A stretch of DNA of 64,000 bases from Nostoc sp. 'Peltigera membranacea cyanobiont' N6 (GTDB taxonomy: Bacteria > Cyanobacteriota > Cyanobacteriia > Cyanobacteriales > Nostocaceae), in assembly GCF_002949735.1 (NCBI RefSeq), contig NZ_CP026681.1, positions 930,001-994,000 of the forward strand, in the 5' to 3' direction. Each line of letters starts with the position of its first letter. Position 1 is the first letter of the stretch. A program made the position numbers and the translations under genes. This document shows, piece by piece, positions 1 through 7,940 of this stretch. Below the pieces are notes generated by a model. That model was not told the DNA's origin. It did no database searches and saw only the letters and a list, made by a program, of their open reading frames with translations.

Positions 1-1
1 T

Positions 2-175
2 TTCAGCCATTTTTATAGAATGATTGAATTACTAAAACGTCATAGTGATTCTAGTAAAAATATTGCTTGGGAAAATCTAATTAGTCGTTCATACACACTA
101 CAAGAAATTAATCAAGCCCTGGCAGATGTAGAGCATGGCTCTGTATTGAAAGCGGTGATTCGGCCTAATCTTTAA
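2..175 (+). CDS. C-terminal fragment of a zinc-type alcohol dehydrogenase (MDR family), cut by the window edge
   Basis: The frame is open from the first bases to TAA at 173-175 and gives 57 residues. The ending, with a helix-rich stretch then 'SYTLQEINQALADVEHGSV' and 'LKAVIRPNL', is the usual C-terminus of medium-chain zinc-binding dehydrogenases, in which the last strand reads like 'KAVIRP'. The catalytic and nucleotide-binding parts lie outside the window, so substrate and cofactor cannot be judged. The next gene starts 39 bases downstream on the same strand with its own ribosome-binding site, so co-transcription is possible. Confidence 0.65.
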   Translation, partial: FSHFYRMIELLKRHSDSSKNIAWENLISRSYTLQEINQALADVEHGSVLKAVIRPNL

Positions 176-214
176 ATGTTTTGTTTCCATCACCAAGAAA
201 CATGAGGAGCATCT

Positions 215-1126
215 ATGGATATCACTTTAGAAAATAAATTTAATCAAACTTCAGTACGTCAAGTTGAACGTATTCATAAACCTACGCCAGATGACTTTAA
301 ACACACAGTTCTATCTTCTAAACATCCTGTCATCTTTACTGGGATAGTAGCTGAATGGAAAGCATTTTCCTTATGGTCATTGGATTATTTAAATACTGTT
401 TTAGGTAACAAAGAAATTAATGCTCGCGTTTCTGACAATAAAATATTTACCTTTGATCCAGAAGTTGGAGTAACTTACCCTACCAAAAAAATGAAGTTTA
501 CTGACTTCACAGATTGGATTGTGCAGAATAAAAAAGATGACCAATACTATTACATTCAGCAATATCCAATTCATACTAGCTTCCCTGAACTATTTCCAGA
601 TATTGCAATTCCAGATATTATTGATAAAAACTTATCCCTCGATACCGCTCGTTGGATGGGTATTCCAGAGATGGAAATTCAAGAATTTATTGATAAATAC
701 TTATCCCTGACTACTATTTTCTGGATGAGTACCAATGGCAATATAACGCAATTACATCACGATCCAGTAGAAAGTGTATTATGTCAAGTGCGTGGTCGAA
801 AGCGAATCTTACTGTTTGAACCAAAACAAAGTTCTTTTCTATATCCTTTCCTTAAAAATTCAAAAATACCATTTATGAGTCAATTAAATATTGACCAACC
901 TGATATTGATAAATTTCCTAAATTTATCAATGCAAAATATATAGAGTGTATCCTAGAACCAGGTGAAATACTTTATTTCCCCTCCTTTTGGTGGCATCAA
1001 GTTTACTCTCTCGATGAGCTAAATATTTCTGTTAGTTTTGTTTGGAATGCAAAAATTAAAAAGTTTTTTAGACGAAAGCTTTTTAAAGAAAAAAATAAAT
1101 TCAAGAATCTTAATTTTTGTCGATGA
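215..1126 (+). CDS. Cupin-like / JmjC-type Fe(II)-2-oxoglutarate oxygenase homologue
   Basis: A 303-residue protein of the cupin_8/JmjC-like class. The double-stranded beta-helix metal site can be read: His181-x-Asp183 in 'QLHHDPVES', followed by 'GRKRILLFEP', and the distal His261 in 'FPSFWWHQV'. Such enzymes use 2-oxoglutarate and O2 to hydroxylate proteins or small molecules; the substrate here is unknown. A GAGGAG sequence lies about 9 bases before ATG. Residues 136-150 and 158-172 look like a degenerate duplicate of each other (IDKNLSL... / IDKYLSL..., each followed by a W-M pair), so the segment before the metal motif may have arisen by a short tandem duplication. The C-terminus is strongly basic (many K and R). 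Cytoplasmic location is expected since no signal peptide is visible. Confidence 0.75.
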   Translation: MDITLENKFNQTSVRQVERIHKPTPDDFKHTVLSSKHPVIFTGIVAEWKAFSLWSLDYLNTVLGNKEINARVSDNKIFTFDPEVGVTYPTKKMKFTDFTDWIVQNKKDDQYYYIQQYPIHTSFPELFPDIAIPDIIDKNLSLDTARWMGIPEMEIQEFIDKYLSLTTIFWMSTNGNITQLHHDPVESVLCQVRGRKRILLFEPKQSSFLYPFLKNSKIPFMSQLNIDQPDIDKFPKFINAKYIECILEPGEILYFPSFWWHQVYSLDELNISVSFVWNAKIKKFFRRKLFKEKNKFKNLNFCR

Positions 1127-1144
1127 AATAGGTGTATTGGGTTT

Positions 1145-1966
1145 ATGCTGGGAGATTTAAAAATTGCCTTTATCGGCGGTGGCACAATGGGCGAAATGAT
1201 AATTAGTAGATTGTTATCAACAAAAACTGTTGAAAAATCTGAGCTAATTATTGTCAGCGATCCGGTTTCTGCGCGATGCCTTTATTTAGAAAAAGAATAT
1301 GGAGTAGGTACTACAACCTGCAATATAGAAGCTGTACAAGGCGCATCCATTGTGATGTTGGCAGTGAAACCGCAGGTTTTGGCAGAGGTTCTGGCTATGC
1401 TGAAGGGTAAAATTTCACCGGAAGCTTTAGTAATTAGTATTGTGGCAGGAGCTAGTGTTACATCTCTATGCCAAGGGTTGAATCATCCTGCTGTTGTTCG
1501 GACAATGCCAAATATTGCAGTAGAGGTTGGTCATGGGACTACAGTGTGGAGTGCATCATCAAGTGTGACAGAGATCCAGCGATCGCATACTCAAGTCATT
1601 TTACAAGCATTAGGCAAGGAATTTGCTACCCAAAATGAACATGACCTTGATATGGCAACGGCGCTGAGTAGTGCGGGGACTGGATTTGTGTTTCTGTACA
1701 TCGAAGCAATGATTGATGCTGGAGTTCAGATGGGTTTAACTCGCACACAAGCCCAAGAACTCACATTGCATACGATTGCCGGTAGTGTAGAACTTATGTT
1801 GCAGACTCATGAACATCCAGCCGTCTTACGAAACAAGGTAACTAGTCCTGGGGGAGTGACTGCTGCTGGTCTTTACGAGTTAGAAAAAGGTGGTATGCGA
1901 ACTGTGATTTCTAATGCAGTGCTTGCTGCTTTGAGCCGCACTCAACAATTAGGTAATGTGAGTTGA
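1145..1966 (+). CDS. proC: Pyrroline-5-carboxylate reductase
   Basis: ProC catalyses the last step of proline synthesis, the NAD(P)H-dependent reduction of 1-pyrroline-5-carboxylate to proline, in the cytoplasm. The 273-residue length is normal. The N-terminal Rossmann fold shows GGGTMG at residues 11-16, AVKPQ at 73-77 and RTMPN at 119-123. The C-terminal dimerisation domain carries the family signature TSPGGVTAAGL at 233-243. ATG is the first start in frame and lies 18 bases after the previous stop; no strong Shine-Dalgarno is visible, so translation may be coupled to the upstream gene. Nothing looks damaged. Confidence 0.95.
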   Translation: MLGDLKIAFIGGGTMGEMIISRLLSTKTVEKSELIIVSDPVSARCLYLEKEYGVGTTTCNIEAVQGASIVMLAVKPQVLAEVLAMLKGKISPEALVISIVAGASVTSLCQGLNHPAVVRTMPNIAVEVGHGTTVWSASSSVTEIQRSHTQVILQALGKEFATQNEHDLDMATALSSAGTGFVFLYIEAMIDAGVQMGLTRTQAQELTLHTIAGSVELMLQTHEHPAVLRNKVTSPGGVTAAGLYELEKGGMRTVISNAVLAALSRTQQLGNVS

Positions 1967-2067
1967 AAAATTAGTGCTGAGTGAGGTTATTGATTCGGTC
2001 ATTATTACTAATCTACGCTAAAAAGTATTAAATTTAATTTCAAAATATTTCAGTTTATTTCTAAAAT

Positions 2068-4077
2068 ATGCCAACCCAAGTTGTTCAAGCTCAACCCTCA
2101 AGAAATGCTTTTTCAGATTTTATTCAATTCTGGAAAGATGTAACAGCGATCGCCGGCCCTTACTGGTATCCAACAAAGCCAGGGGATAGAGCTTTTTCAG
2201 ACGTTATTCGCGCCTGGGGAATGCTTATTCTCCTAATATTACTAATATTCGCCCTTGTCGCTGCAACTACTTATAATAGTTTCATTCATCGCTATTTAAT
2301 CGATGTCATCATTCAAGAAAAAGATTATTCTAAATTTACTTATACTATATCACTTTATGCTGTTGGACTTGTCTTGATAACGCTTTTAGTAGGATTTACT
2401 AAATTTATTAGAAAAAGAATTTCTCTTGATTGGTATCAATGGCTCAATAATCATATTTTAAATAAATATTTGAGCAATCGTGCTTATTATAAAATCAATT
2501 TTAAAGCTGATATTGATAACCCAGATCAACGTTTATCTCAAGAAATTGAACCGATAACCAGTAGTGCGCTAAGTTTTTCAGCTACTTTACTAGAAAAAGC
2601 ACTGGAAATGGTAACTTTTTTAATAGTTGTCTGGTCAATTTCCCAACAGATAGCTGTTGCTCTGCTTATCTATACAATTATAGGTAATTTGATTGCTGTT
2701 TTCTTAAATAAAGAATTAATTAAGATTAATCAAGCAGAACTTGAATCTAAAGCTGATTATAGTTATTGTCTAACTCATGTCCGCAATCACGCTGAATCAA
2801 TAGCTTTTTTTCAAGGAGAAAAACAAGAACTGAATATAATTGAACGCAGATTTAGTATCCTCATAAAAAATATTAAAGAAAAGATTAATTGGGAAAGAAA
2901 TCAGGCAATTTTTAACAGAGGATATCGGGCTACTATCGAATTTCTCACACTCTTAGTACTTGCACCTTTATTTATTAGAGGTGATATTGATTTCGGAGAA
3001 ATTGGACAAGCTACTACAGCTTGCTATTTTTTTGCTGGTGCTTTGGAAGAATTAATAGCTGAATTTGGCGTTTCTGGGCAATTTTCTAGTTATGTTGAGC
3101 GTTTATCTGATTTTTCAGATGCGTTAGAAGCAGTAACTAAACAACCCGAAAATGTGAGTACTATTAAATCAATAGAAGAAAATCATTTTGCTTTTGAAAA
3201 TGTCACTTTACAAACGCCAAACTATGAACAGGTAATTGTCGAAGATTTGTCTCTCACTGTTCAACCAGGAGAAGGTTTATTGATTGTGGGGCCAAGTGGC
3301 CGAGGTAAAAGTTCTCTATTGAGAGCGATCGCTGGTTTGTGGAATGCGGGGACTGGTCGTCTGGTGCGACCTCCCTTAGAAGAAGTCTTATTCTTACCCC
3401 AACGTCCTTATATAATCTTAGGAACTTTGCGCGAACAGTTACTTTATCCTAAAACTAATCGTCAAATGAGCGATACAGAACTTAAAGAAGTTTTGCAACA
3501 AGTTAATTTGCAAAACTTAGTAAGTCGAGTCGATGGTTTTGATACAGAAGTTCCTTGGGAGAACATATTATCGCTAGGAGAACAACAACGTCTGGCATTT
3601 GCACGTCTGTTAGTTACTCATCCTAGATTCACTATATTAGATGAAGCGACTAGTGCGTTGGATTTGAAAAATGAAGGAAGTTTATATCAGCAGTTACAAG
3701 AGACAAAAACAACGTTTATTAGTGTTGGACATAGGGAAAGTCTATTTAATTATCACCAATGGGTTTTGGAACTTTCACAAGATTCTAGTTGGCAACTTTT
3801 GACTGTGCAGGATTATCGAAATCAAAAAGCAAGCATTCCTAAACCCTCTGCAAATACTCCAGCTAAAATAGATGATTCTTCTAAAGAAAAATCTCCAAAT
3901 AAGTTAGAAATTAGTACAAGTGGGGGGCTTTCACATAAAGAAATTAATGGCTTAACGAACTATTCTCTTAGCACTATTAGAAGTAAGGCAAGTAAAGGAG
4001 AGTCGATCGCTACTACGGACGGCTTTATCTACCGCTATGACAAAGACCCAAAGGGATCGAAATGGGTTAGAGTTTAG
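2068..4077 (+). CDS. ABC transporter with fused permease and ATPase (YddA/SbmA-BacA-like half transporter)
   Basis: A 669-residue inner-membrane ABC half transporter, expected to work as a homodimer. The first 330 residues hold an ABC_membrane_2-type permease with hydrophobic spans near residues 50-70, 95-115, 180-215 and 295-330. The nucleotide-binding domain follows: Walker A 'GPSGRGKSS' near 408-416, ABC signature 'LSLGEQQ' near 501, and Walker B with 'LDEATSALD' near 525. This class includes putative vitamin B12, peptide or long-chain acyl-CoA transporters (YddA, Rv1819c, BacA relatives); the substrate cannot be told. An extra tail of about 85 residues after the ATPase ends in a conserved-looking helix-rich block (KEINGLTNYSLSTIRSKAS...GFIYRYDKDPKGSKWVRV) that most relatives I know of lack. 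The gene is separated from proC by 101 bases and probably has its own promoter. Confidence 0.85.
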   Translation: MPTQVVQAQPSRNAFSDFIQFWKDVTAIAGPYWYPTKPGDRAFSDVIRAWGMLILLILLIFALVAATTYNSFIHRYLIDVIIQEKDYSKFTYTISLYAVGLVLITLLVGFTKFIRKRISLDWYQWLNNHILNKYLSNRAYYKINFKADIDNPDQRLSQEIEPITSSALSFSATLLEKALEMVTFLIVVWSISQQIAVALLIYTIIGNLIAVFLNKELIKINQAELESKADYSYCLTHVRNHAESIAFFQGEKQELNIIERRFSILIKNIKEKINWERNQAIFNRGYRATIEFLTLLVLAPLFIRGDIDFGEIGQATTACYFFAGALEELIAEFGVSGQFSSYVERLSDFSDALEAVTKQPENVSTIKSIEENHFAFENVTLQTPNYEQVIVEDLSLTVQPGEGLLIVGPSGRGKSSLLRAIAGLWNAGTGRLVRPPLEEVLFLPQRPYIILGTLREQLLYPKTNRQMSDTELKEVLQQVNLQNLVSRVDGFDTEVPWENILSLGEQQRLAFARLLVTHPRFTILDEATSALDLKNEGSLYQQLQETKTTFISVGHRESLFNYHQWVLELSQDSSWQLLTVQDYRNQKASIPKPSANTPAKIDDSSKEKSPNKLEISTSGGLSHKEINGLTNYSLSTIRSKASKGESIATTDGFIYRYDKDPKGSKWVRV

Positions 4078-4401
4078 CCCCCACTGATACAGCTAATTTA
4101 GGTATTGTATAAGCACAGATTAGTAGACAACAAAACAAAAAAGTCCTGAACATAATAAACAATCTCTAAGCTCGACTTTATCCAAAATTAAGAACTCGGT
4201 TTTCTTTCTCCGGCGAAAACCCTGGCTTTTTAGTTTTTCCATGTCACAGATTATGGATGAAGTTAAAATCCACAGAGATGGATTTTGCCTGTGTCGTTAC
4301 GGTTCCTAACTGCCTTTTTAACTAAATCCGCCTTTCTGGGTCGGTAATTCTGCAATCATTTTGCAGTAGAATTAATCGTCTAGATACAGGAGGGCTTTAA
4401 G
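4078..4401 (+). promoter_or_regulatory. Gene-free leader of the histidine phosphatase gene, with hairpins
   Basis: No convincing gene lies in these 324 bases. A perfect 8-bp stem AAAATCCA / TGGATTTT with a 6-base loop sits at 4265-4286. A second short inverted repeat (CTGCA / TGCAG) lies near 4350-4370. A strong AGGAGG ribosome-binding site at 4389-4394 precedes the ATG at 4402. An 18-codon ORF from 4253 spans the first hairpin and could be a leader peptide, but nothing else supports it. Confidence 0.35.
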
Positions 4402-5754
4402 ATGACTCGTGTCATCATTGTGCGCCACGGTCAAAGCGGTTATAATACCGAGCGGCGTATTCAGGGACGCACTGATGCGTCAACATTAACCGAAAAAGGT
4501 CGTAACGATGCCAGTAAAGCTGGCAAAGCCCTCAGCAATATTGTATTTAATGCTATTTATAGCAGTCCCTTGCAACGAGCGAAACACACAGCAGATATTA
4601 TCCATAGTCAGTTAGCTACTCATGCTGAACAGTCTGCTGTAATCCAAGTTTCTGATTTGCTGCTAGAAATCGACCTCCCTTTATGGGCAGGGCTGGTAAC
4701 TGCCGAAGTCAAGCAGAAGTTTGCCGAAGACTACCGCACTTGGCATCAGCGCCCCGACGAACTGCGGATGCTGCTAAATGATGCAGAGGGAACAAGAGAA
4801 CATTTTCCTGTTCTTGCTTTATACGAACAAGCACGGCAGTTTTGGCAAGAAACTTTGTCTCAACATCAAGGCGAAACTATTCTGATAGTGGGGCATAACG
4901 GCATTAATCGCGCCCTCATTAGCACAGCTTTGGGAATCTCTGCAAGTCGCTACCATTCAATCCAGCAATCTAACTGTGGCATCAGCGTACTTAATTTTGC
5001 TGGGGGATTGGGTGAACCAGTCCAGCTAGAATCTTTAAATCAGACGCAACACACTGGAGAGGCTTTACCTTCATTGCGACCAGATCATCAAGGAGTACGG
5101 TTGTTGCTAGTGCGTCATGGCGAAACCGACTGGAATCGCCAAACCAGGTTTCAAGGACAAATTGATGTTCCCCTGAATGACAACGGCAGACAACAATCGC
5201 AAAAAGCAGGCGAATTTCTTCAAGAGGTAGCGATTGATTTTGCTGTAAGTAGTACAATGCTGCGCCCTAAAGAAACAGCAGAAATTATCTTAAAACAGCA
5301 TCCTAATGTAAAGTTAGACTTGCAAGATGGTTTAAGAGAAATCAGCCACGGACTTTGGGAAGGAAAATTAGAAACAGAGATAGAGCAAGAGTTTCCCGGA
5401 GAGTTGCAACGCTGGCGGTTAGTACCAGCCCAAGTGCAAATGCCTGAAGGGGAAAATTTGCAAGAGGTGTGGGAACGCAGCGTTGCAGCTTGGCAATCAA
5501 TTGTGGAAGCAGCATTAACTAATCAATTCAAAACTGTATTAGTGGTAGCTCATGATGCTACTAATAAAACTCTACTTTGTCACATTCTAGGTTTATCGCT
5601 AGAAAATTTCTGGAATTTCCGTCAGGGTAATGGCGCAGTCAGCGTTATCGATTACCTTTCTGGAATCGATGGTTTCCCAGTACTGCAAGCAATGAACATC
5701 ACCGCTCACTTCGGTGGAGGCGTACTAGATAAAACAGCAGCAGGGGCATTGTAA
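4402..5754 (+). CDS. Tandem two-domain histidine phosphatase (phosphoglycerate-mutase family)
   Basis: A 450-residue protein made of two complete histidine phosphatase domains. Domain 1 (about 1-205) has the phospho-acceptor 'VRHGQ' at H9 and the second catalytic His in 'VGHNGINR'. Domain 2 (about 232-430) has 'VRHGETDWN' around H239 and 'VAHDATNK'. Both domains therefore keep the two histidines that define the family. Relatives include cofactor-dependent phosphoglycerate mutase, alpha-ribazole phosphatase and the cyanobacterial phosphoserine phosphatase PspA; the exact substrate cannot be read from the sequence. The double-domain form is common in cyanobacteria. The start is secured by AGGAGG 7 bases upstream. 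Confidence 0.85.
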   Translation: MTRVIIVRHGQSGYNTERRIQGRTDASTLTEKGRNDASKAGKALSNIVFNAIYSSPLQRAKHTADIIHSQLATHAEQSAVIQVSDLLLEIDLPLWAGLVTAEVKQKFAEDYRTWHQRPDELRMLLNDAEGTREHFPVLALYEQARQFWQETLSQHQGETILIVGHNGINRALISTALGISASRYHSIQQSNCGISVLNFAGGLGEPVQLESLNQTQHTGEALPSLRPDHQGVRLLLVRHGETDWNRQTRFQGQIDVPLNDNGRQQSQKAGEFLQEVAIDFAVSSTMLRPKETAEIILKQHPNVKLDLQDGLREISHGLWEGKLETEIEQEFPGELQRWRLVPAQVQMPEGENLQEVWERSVAAWQSIVEAALTNQFKTVLVVAHDATNKTLLCHILGLSLENFWNFRQGNGAVSVIDYLSGIDGFPVLQAMNITAHFGGGVLDKTAAGAL

Positions 5755-5764
5755 AAAAGTTAGG

Positions 5765-5790
5765 ATACGCGATTAATCGCGTCTGTACAA
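5765..5790. repeat. Small palindromic REP (copy 1 of 2)
   Basis: The palindrome ACGCGATTAATCGCGT followed by CTGT recurs at 18519-18540. It is a dyad symmetric dispersed repeat of the type found in cyanobacterial intergenic DNA. Here it lies directly after the phosphatase stop codon and could form a hairpin in the transcript, but there is no T-tract. Confidence 0.6.
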
Positions 5791-5792
5791 GA

Positions 5793-5936
5793 GTGAGGAG
5801 TTAGGAATAAAGTTAGGAGTGAAAAATATGAGTGATGAATAAAGTTAAAAATTATGGGCAAGGAACAACTAATTCCTAACTCATAACTTATAACTCCTAA
5901 CCCCTAACTTTATTCTTGATTCCTAACTAAAAAGTT
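5793..5936. repeat. Degenerate heptamer repeats around AGTTAGG / CCTAACT
   Basis: The gap between the phosphatase gene and the dihydroorotase homologue is filled by short direct repeats: GTTAGGA units on the left and their complement TCCTAAC / CCCTAAC units on the right, so the two halves could pair. This is the short-tandem-repeat class typical of Nostocales. The array runs up to the next start codon and leaves no room for an ordinary Shine-Dalgarno. Confidence 0.7.
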
Positions 5937-5938
5937 TT

Positions 5939-7219
5939 ATGGCTGAACTGCTACAAAAAGTACGGGTAATTGACCCAGTTTCTAAAATCGACGAACTCTT
6001 TGATGTGCTAATTGCTGATGGTTATATTAAAGAAGTAGCTTCGCACATTGCTGATATTCATTCCGATATTCAAATTAGAGATTGTCAGGGATTAGTTCTC
6101 GGGCCTGGGTTAGTGGATTTGTACAGCCACTCCGGTGAACCAGGATTTGAAGAACGGGAAACCCTCTTGTCTCTTTTAAAATCTGCTGCTGCTGGCGGCT
6201 TTACCAGAGTTAGCATTCTACCCGATACATCCCCAGCTATTGATAATCCTGCACTTGTGGCACAGTTGCAGCAGAAAAGGGCAGAGGATAATTTATCTCC
6301 CCTGCTCCCCTGCTCCCCTGCTCCCCTGCTTCATATCTGGGGTGCTATTACCCTAGATGTTGCTGGGAAGCAAATGACGGAATTAGCAGATTTAGCGTCT
6401 GCTGGAGTTGTTGGTTTTAGCGATGGTAAGCCCTTTGAAAATTTGGCGCTGGTGCGGCGAGTGTTAGAGTATCTCCAGCCGTTGGGTAAACCAGTCGCAT
6501 TTTGGCCTAGCGATCGCCAGTTAACAGCAAATGGTGTAATGAGAGAAGGGGTAGATGCGCTCCGTTTCGGTTTACCACCCATACCCGCCAGTGCCGAAAC
6601 CACTGCCTTAGCAGCTATGCTTGAATTGGTTGCAGCCATCGGTACACCAGTTCATATTATGCGCGTCTCCACATCTCGCAGCGTGGAATTAATCGCCTCA
6701 GCCAAAGCTGCTGGTTTACCCATCACCGCCAGCACCACCTGGATGCACCTTTTACTTGATACAAAAGCAGTTAAGAGTTATCACACTAGCTTGCATTTAG
6801 ACCCGCCTTTAGGCAATCCCAGTGATGTGGTGGCCTTGCGTGCGGGGGTACGTACAGGGGTTATAGATGCGATCGCGATCGATCACACACCCTACAGCTA
6901 CGAAGAAAAAGTCCAAGCCTTTGCTGAAGCACCTCCAGGAGCAATTGGTTTAGAGTTAGCATTACCTTTGCTGTGGCAATATCTAGTTGAAACTGAAGAA
7001 TTTACAGCTTTAGAGTTATGGCGGGCATTAAGTACGAGTCCAGCAGAGTGTTTGGGGCAAAAAGTCAGTGCGATTCTACCTCATCAACCAGCAGAACTTA
7101 CTTTATTTGACCCCCAGCAAACCTGGAAAGTCGAGCGAAAAAGTCTTTATACACTTTCACAAAATACACCTTGGTTAGGACAACAATTGAAGGGTCATGT
7201 TGTGCAAACGTGGTGTTGA
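5939..7219 (+). CDS. Dihydroorotase homologue, probably catalytically inactive
   Basis: A 426-residue amidohydrolase clearly related to class I dihydroorotase (pyrimidine synthesis: carbamoyl aspartate to dihydroorotate). However, the active-site motifs are eroded. The metal motif DxHxHxREPG reads D60-L-Y62-S-H64-S-G66-E-P-G, so the first His is Tyr and the substrate Arg is Gly. The HxxH motif reads H239-I-M-R242. The 'TPHH' motif reads T-W-M269-H270. The late 'DHAPH' reads D315-H-T-P-Y319. This suggests a non-catalytic paralogue, as known for the DHO-like subunits that accompany some aspartate carbamoyltransferases, with a true PyrC encoded elsewhere. An 8-bp repeat array (6297-6331) encodes the low-complexity segment near residues 119-131. 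It would often be annotated pyrC; I leave the symbol empty because of the missing residues. Confidence 0.8.
   Translation: MAELLQKVRVIDPVSKIDELFDVLIADGYIKEVASHIADIHSDIQIRDCQGLVLGPGLVDLYSHSGEPGFEERETLLSLLKSAAAGGFTRVSILPDTSPAIDNPALVAQLQQKRAEDNLSPLLPCSPAPLLHIWGAITLDVAGKQMTELADLASAGVVGFSDGKPFENLALVRRVLEYLQPLGKPVAFWPSDRQLTANGVMREGVDALRFGLPPIPASAETTALAAMLELVAAIGTPVHIMRVSTSRSVELIASAKAAGLPITASTTWMHLLLDTKAVKSYHTSLHLDPPLGNPSDVVALRAGVRTGVIDAIAIDHTPYSYEEKVQAFAEAPPGAIGLELALPLLWQYLVETEEFTALELWRALSTSPAECLGQKVSAILPHQPAELTLFDPQQTWKVERKSLYTLSQNTPWLGQQLKGHVVQTWC
6297..6331. repeat. CTCCCCTG octamer array inside the dihydroorotase-like gene
   Basis: Four direct copies of the 8-bp unit CTCCCCTG lie within the coding sequence and specify the Pro/Leu/Ser-rich stretch near residue 125. 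The array keeps the frame overall. Confidence 0.8.
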
Positions 7220-7600
7220 AATAATTCGTAATTCGTAATGACGACACCAAAGATATAAAAGTTCTTAATTTTGAATTTTCCCATACTGCCCAGCAAAATC
7301 TAGAGAAACTTGGAAAGCAGCTAGTCATACAGCCAGGTAGGAGGTTGACAGCGACTAGCTTACAACACAGCAATAGATGTAACTATTGGTGAAACAAATC
7401 TCTTTGCAAGGTGCTTGATTATTCTAGCTGTCTGTGATAAATTTCTTTTCATCCCTTAAATACGGTAACACAATAGGCTTACCGTAGTTTATGAAATTTC
7501 GTTAACCTAGTTACAAGGATTTGGAATCGAGTTTATCTATTACACGCAGTACATTGCGAACCAACGAACTAGAAATTAATCTCTAAGCCAGGGCAACCTT
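7220..7600 (+). promoter_or_regulatory. Gene-free region with an inverted repeat, candidate operator of the 7601-9937 cluster
   Basis: No gene is visible in these 381 bases. AATTCGT heptamers stand at the left edge (near 7223-7240). A clear inverted repeat, TACGGTAA (7461-7468) and TTACCGTA (7479-7486) separated by 10 bases, lies about 115 bases upstream of the next start codon. Its size fits a site for a dimeric TetR- or MarR-like repressor; no such regulator is encoded nearby. Confidence 0.4.
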
Positions 7601-7915
7601 ATGAGCAAAATACGTGCTGTGATTGTTGACCCCAATGTGCCAGGGCGTTTGGCACTGAGTGAAGTGAATACACCAAAGCCTGCCCTGGATTATGGATATT
7701 TACAAGATACTCAATCTGGAGATGGAAATAATATTGATGTCTGGATAGGTAGCTTGTTGAATCAAACAGTAACTGCCGTCATTTGTAGTGTTGATTTAGA
7801 AAAGCGGGATACAGAAATCAAGATACTTCTGGGTTGTACATCTGACGAAAGACAAGCCATTTTAGATATCCATAATATAGGCTCTCAATCGGCAATATTA
7901 TTGGTTCGCAAGTAA
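7601..7915 (+). CDS. Chimeric small ORF: dehydrogenase-like N-terminus joined to an inorganic-pyrophosphatase-like domain
   Basis: A 104-residue ORF of mixed origin. Residues 1-28 (AVIVDPNVPGRLALSEVNTPKPA) read like the start of a zinc-type quinone oxidoreductase. From residue 29 the sequence switches to a pyrophosphatase-like domain: DYGYLQDTQSGDGNNIDVWIG resembles the family core 'DYGY...T.S.DG..IDV', and 'VDLEKRDTEIKILLGC' and a C-terminal 'HN' follow. The usual N-terminal part of the pyrophosphatase-like protein, with its Lys/Arg-rich substrate-binding strand, is absent. I infer a deletion fused the start of one gene to the end of another; the product may be non-functional. It may also simply be a leader for the SDR gene 25 bases downstream. 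Domain recognition is from memory and moderate. Confidence 0.55.
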   Translation: MSKIRAVIVDPNVPGRLALSEVNTPKPALDYGYLQDTQSGDGNNIDVWIGSLLNQTVTAVICSVDLEKRDTEIKILLGCTSDERQAILDIHNIGSQSAILLVRK

Positions 7916-7940
7916 ATTACATTTATGAGGGTAAATTTGT

